Shown piece by piece: positions 6,542 through 9,286 of a DNA stretch of 9,286 nucleotides. The stretch comes from Bacillota bacterium. Its GTDB lineage: Bacteria; Bacillota; UBA4882; JAAYXC01. Numbering within the stretch: position 1 is the first letter of the stretch; each line of letters opens with the position of its first letter. Under the pieces are notes generated by a model. That model saw only the letters and a list, made by a program, of their open reading frames with translations. It was not told the origin of the DNA and did not search any database. Made by a program: the position numbers and the translations under genes. The DNA is taken from positions 1-9,286 of the forward strand of contig JAAYXC010000396.1 in NCBI GenBank assembly GCA_012516115.1, read 5' to 3'.

Positions 6542-7140
6542 GTGAAGCAGGATCTAAACGACTGGCGCTTGGGCCGGGTGGTGATGGTCGGGGACGCCGG
6601 ATTCAAACTCCGAGGTCAACCGCCGGATTCTCCAGGGGGCCGGAGGGCATTACATCATCGGGAGAAGATGCGGCTCAGCGAGTTGAATCAGCTGGCGGGC
6701 TCCATCGGAAGGCCGCCTGCGAACTACGCAGCCACCTCGTCTACGGCTGCTACCTGCGATAGAAGCCCACGTCGAAGTCGAAGAGCGTCTTGACGGGAAG
6801 TATCTTCTCCGTACCTCGGAATGGTGAACGTGGTCCTTGGCTACAAGCAGCTCTTCGAGGTGGAGAGGGTCTTCCGGGACTTGAGGCATCTTATCGGTCC
6901 GGTCTACCACCGGCTGCCCGAGCGGATCAAAGCCCATGTCCCCCTCTGCTGGCTGACGATGCTTTTGATCCGGGTGGCGGAGAACGAGACGGGGTCTTAC
7001 GTGGCGAACGAAAGATAAAGAAGGAGCTTTCCACCTTGCAGGTAGCCGTGCATCGCACGGCCTCCGGGGAGGTCTGGCTGAGGCGGACTATACAACGCCA
7101 GATCGGGGGCAAAAATAAAAACACGGAACCCCGACGGACT
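6542..7140 (+). pseudogene. Decayed IS1634-type (IS4-like DDE) transposase, C-terminal remnant
   Basis: Pieces of one transposase appear in order but in different frames. From 6542 comes VKQDLNDWRLGRVVMV then GDAGF, holding a catalytic Asp block. From 6606 the frame shifts by one surplus A and reads NSEVNRRILQGAGGHYIIG. Near 6661 one missing G restores the first frame (EKMRLSEL). A third piece, CELRSHLVYGCYLR, ends in a stop at about 6760. Next comes an ERLDGKYLLRTSE piece. From 6824 NVVLGYKQLFEVERVFRDLR carries the catalytic Glu region, followed by VYHRLPERIKAHVPLCWL. From 7013 KIKKELSTLQVAVHRTASG closes the series. Family transposases are roughly 500-600 residues; only the C-terminal third survives. 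It is non-functional. No terminal inverted repeats could be identified. Confidence 0.8.
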
Positions 7141-7271
7141 CTACCGGCCATCGAGGCCCCGAGAAAGGTACTGTCGAATATGGTCAAATGGAGTTTTTCG
7201 GACGAAGAAAGGCTTCTATCCGGACCGAAGCTAGCATGCCCAACTCCATTCCATAAAACCAAAAACGACAA
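7141..7271. other. Gene-free stretch between transposase remnant and the propeller gene
   Basis: About 130 bp downstream (on the minus strand) of the 650-residue gene. It has a T-rich minus-strand stretch right after that gene's stop (around 7240-7270), but no stem precedes it, so I do not call a terminator. It is probably the decayed end of the insertion sequence; I recognise no inverted repeat or target duplication. Confidence 0.3.
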
Positions 7272-9224
7272 TCAAACTCGCGGGTAGGCATAATCACCCC
7301 GGTAGTTCGAGGCATTATAAGGCGGATATTTTTCCGGAGAATCAACCCATCCCATGATCTCATCGTCCTGGGTATAGATGTACATCATTTTTTCATCCCA
7401 GAGGATTATCTCATCGCGAGAGTCGCCGGTCAGGTCGAACGCTTCTGCGCAAAGCTCAGGGTGTCCGTCATCGGGAAAACGAACCACCTGCCGATTATGA
7501 CCATCGATCATCCCTCCCAGCCCGACGTTACCGTTGAGGAGGATCAGGTGCCGGCCGTCACCGGTCCAGTTCACCGGGATGATCATATTACCGTTGGTCG
7601 AGGGCTCATCGGACCAGAGGAGGTTCGCGTGGCAATCGTAGAGATAGATAATACCCTGGTTATTCCAGAAGGTCGAGACACATATCTCCAACCCCGGAAG
7701 CTCCGGCCGGTAGTTACCGACACTGATCCGCTGGGCGTGGCCGACGATCTCCTTTTTCAAGATGTTCCCCTCCAGATCGACGAGCATGAACCCCTCTTCC
7801 CCGGAGACGATGGCGATTAATTCCTCTCGTTCCGGATCGATGGGACCGATGACGATCGCATCGGTATGGTCGTTGGAGATGGGAAGCGACCAGATCCCCC
7901 TGCCGTCCGCATCAAGGAGGTCATACCCCACGAAGATCTCTTCTCGCCCGTCGCCGTTGATGTCTTTGGTATAAGGATAATGACCGGTATTGACCGGTGC
8001 TTCGTAACTCCAAAGCAACTCGAGATCGGAGTTCAGGGCCCATAGTCTCTTGTAACGGTCTTTGATCAGAATATCGGTAGGTCGTCCTTTCCCGGCGAGA
8101 TCGCAGATGCGGATGGCATCTACGTTCAGGCGGTCGAAAGGATAATCCGGCCGCTCCATCCGCGGTGTATAGACCCATTTTTTTACCCGACCCGTGGACC
8201 CCTCGAGGACCATTAACTTAAAGTCACGGGCCACGATTACTTCGTCCTGACCGTCTCCGTCGAGGTCGTAGACCTGAAACGGCAGATCGGCGGTGATATA
8301 GGCGTGTTCGGGGTTGGGTTCGCCGAGCTCCCACAGGATCTTTCCGTCAAGATCGATGGCCGTAAGACAACTGATCCGGGCGAAGGCGTCCCGGGTGATC
8401 CGGCGTTGGCACTGGGCCATAACTATATGGGTCTCCTTTGTTCCGGTGAGATGCCCGAACCGGATGCTCCGTCCGGCGCCGAAATCCCGCAGATTGATCA
8501 CCTTCCAAAGGAGGGGTTGGGGGTATTTTGCCCGCTCAGTCGCCAGTTCTTGTTCTTTAAACTTTTGTGCTTCCTTAATGCGCCGGCATGTAGCCGCGTC
8601 GGTCTTGACCTCGATGGCAGTAAACTGGGCCGGGGCCAGCGTACCGATGGCGATCCGACCGGCGGGGTAGGTTCCGTCCTCCACTTCGAATTCTTTGATA
8701 CCATTTACCCAGCAAAGGATTCTCTCCCCCCGGCAGTCGACGCGGAAATCGTAAAATGCATCCGAGGTATAAAGATATGGTTCGGCCGCCAGAACAGTCA
8801 CCCCCCGCTGGTTTCGTTTGAAGAGCTGCAGCTCGCCGTGGTTGAAGATCAGGGCATAAAAGCAGAGGCTGTTACGGTAGCGGAAGATCAACCCAGCGCA
8901 ACTCTCCGCGCGAAGAAGTCGGAGTTTGCAGGTGACCGTATAATCACTCCAGTCCTGAAACCCTGTGGTCAGAATACTGAGGTTATCCAATCCTTCTTTT
9001 ACGGCAGAGGAGTATTCGATGAATTTTTCTCCATTTTCCTCTACTATCATCCAGGTTTTGACCCCTCCCGAACCCGGGCGCGGCGTGGGGTCATACCATT
9101 GGCCGCCGTACCAGTATTTCGGCCGGTAATTATATTCTCCCATTGCGCCGAGAAACGGTTCATATGGGAAGTCTCCCAGTTTGAAGCTCTGAAAATCTTC
9201 TTTAAACAAAGTTATCTTGCCCAT
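7272..9224 (-). CDS. FG-GAP / rhamnogalacturonan-lyase-11-like propeller protein with N-terminal concanavalin-like domain
   Basis: 650 residues. The N-terminal part (about 1-207) has the strand pattern of a concanavalin/LamG or DUF1080-like sugar-binding fold (EDFQSF, YTVTCKLRLL, AGLIFRYRN, YDFRVDCRGERI, GRIAIGT). A charged helix (about 211-234) links it to a beta-propeller (about 236-622). The propeller has repeated calcium-type loops: DLDGDGQDE (320-328), DINGDGREE (421-429), NWTGDGRH (552-559) and DLTGDSRDE (597-605). Histidine blocks GHYPY, DHTDA and GHAQR resemble those of proteins annotated as rhamnogalacturonan lyase family 11-like, so a role in uronic-acid polysaccharide breakdown is possible but unproven. 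There is no signal peptide or anchor, so it appears cytoplasmic, odd for a polymer-acting enzyme. ATG 9224 is preceded by AAGGG at 10-11 nt. It stands alone, with no transporter in view. Confidence 0.8.
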   Translation of the reverse strand: MGKITLFKEDFQSFKLGDFPYEPFLGAMGEYNYRPKYWYGGQWYDPTPRPGSGGVKTWMIVEENGEKFIEYSSAVKEGLDNLSILTTGFQDWSDYTVTCKLRLLRAESCAGLIFRYRNSLCFYALIFNHGELQLFKRNQRGVTVLAAEPYLYTSDAFYDFRVDCRGERILCWVNGIKEFEVEDGTYPAGRIAIGTLAPAQFTAIEVKTDAATCRRIKEAQKFKEQELATERAKYPQPLLWKVINLRDFGAGRSIRFGHLTGTKETHIVMAQCQRRITRDAFARISCLTAIDLDGKILWELGEPNPEHAYITADLPFQVYDLDGDGQDEVIVARDFKLMVLEGSTGRVKKWVYTPRMERPDYPFDRLNVDAIRICDLAGKGRPTDILIKDRYKRLWALNSDLELLWSYEAPVNTGHYPYTKDINGDGREEIFVGYDLLDADGRGIWSLPISNDHTDAIVIGPIDPEREELIAIVSGEEGFMLVDLEGNILKKEIVGHAQRISVGNYRPELPGLEICVSTFWNNQGIIYLYDCHANLLWSDEPSTNGNMIIPVNWTGDGRHLILLNGNVGLGGMIDGHNRQVVRFPDDGHPELCAEAFDLTGDSRDEIILWDEKMMYIYTQDDEIMGWVDSPEKYPPYNASNYRGDYAYPRV

Positions 9225-9241
9225 ATGATAACATCCCTTTC

Positions 9242-9263
9242 TAAACGATATGATGATCGTTTA
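9242..9263. promoter_or_regulatory. Perfect inverted repeat, putative operator of the propeller gene
   Basis: Arms TAAACGAT (9242-9249) and ATCGTTTA (9256-9263) are perfect over 8 bp with a 6-bp spacer. The repeat ends 17 bp before the start codon of the 650-residue gene, between any promoter and the ribosome site, as expected for a repressor operator. It could instead be a small hairpin in the 5' untranslated RNA. The responsible regulator is not in the window. Confidence 0.55.
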
Positions 9264-9286
9264 CTTGTTTAAGCTAAAATTTATCC

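Noticed and set aside
7045..7061. Perfect stem GCCGTGC / GCACGGC with a 3-nt loop
   Set aside because: It lies in codons for the conserved AVHRTAS stretch of the transposase remnant and has no T run, so it is explained by coding sequence.
8304..9272. A 322-codon plus-strand open frame opposite the propeller gene
   Set aside because: It lies antisense to a gene with clear domain repeats, has low-complexity unfamiliar translation, and no ribosome site or family match; it is a shadow frame.
1..9286. CRISPR array, tRNA, rRNA or riboswitch
   Set aside because: No regularly spaced repeats and no cloverleaf or known riboswitch core were seen on either strand by eye.

Overview
All nine supportable protein-coding genes lie on the minus strand, so transcription reads from high to low coordinates. 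The only plus-strand coding signal is a decayed transposase. GC-rich coding DNA, short AT-rich promoter spacers, purine-rich Shine-Dalgarno sites and an anaerobic oxidative-stress set (rubrerythrin plus rubredoxin-like protein) suggest an anaerobic Firmicute of the Moorella / Clostridia kind. That assignment is inference: no rRNA or tRNA is present to confirm it.

Layout from right to left, following transcription. (1) 9224-7272: a 650-residue protein with an N-terminal concanavalin-like part and a C-terminal FG-GAP / rhamnogalacturonan-lyase-11-like propeller. It has no signal peptide, and a perfect 8-bp-arm inverted repeat lies just upstream. (2) 7271-6417: about 855 bp without an intact gene, mostly a shattered plus-strand IS1634-type transposase. 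(3) 6416-6102: an unrecognised 104-residue protein. (4) 6101-5946: AT-rich spacer with a promoter, an operator-like palindrome and a weak hairpin. (5) 5945-2964: a tightly spaced set of MarR-type regulator, rubrerythrin, rubredoxin-domain protein, aldose 1-epimerase and DUF523 protein. (6) 2843-1: a MoxR AAA+ ATPase, a DUF58 protein and a multi-spanning membrane protein cut by the window edge, overlapping each other head to tail.

Genes 5945-2964 look like one transcription unit under a MarR regulator that probably binds its own promoter. It may read on into the MoxR-DUF58 set across a 120-bp gap. The most striking observation is in the rubrerythrin: both cysteines of the first CxxC knuckle of its rubredoxin domain are tryptophan. 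The next gene encodes a small protein with a complete four-cysteine rubredoxin domain, so the electron-transfer centre may have moved to a separate polypeptide. The MarR protein also carries a Cys-x3-His-x3-Cys tail that could sense metal or redox state.
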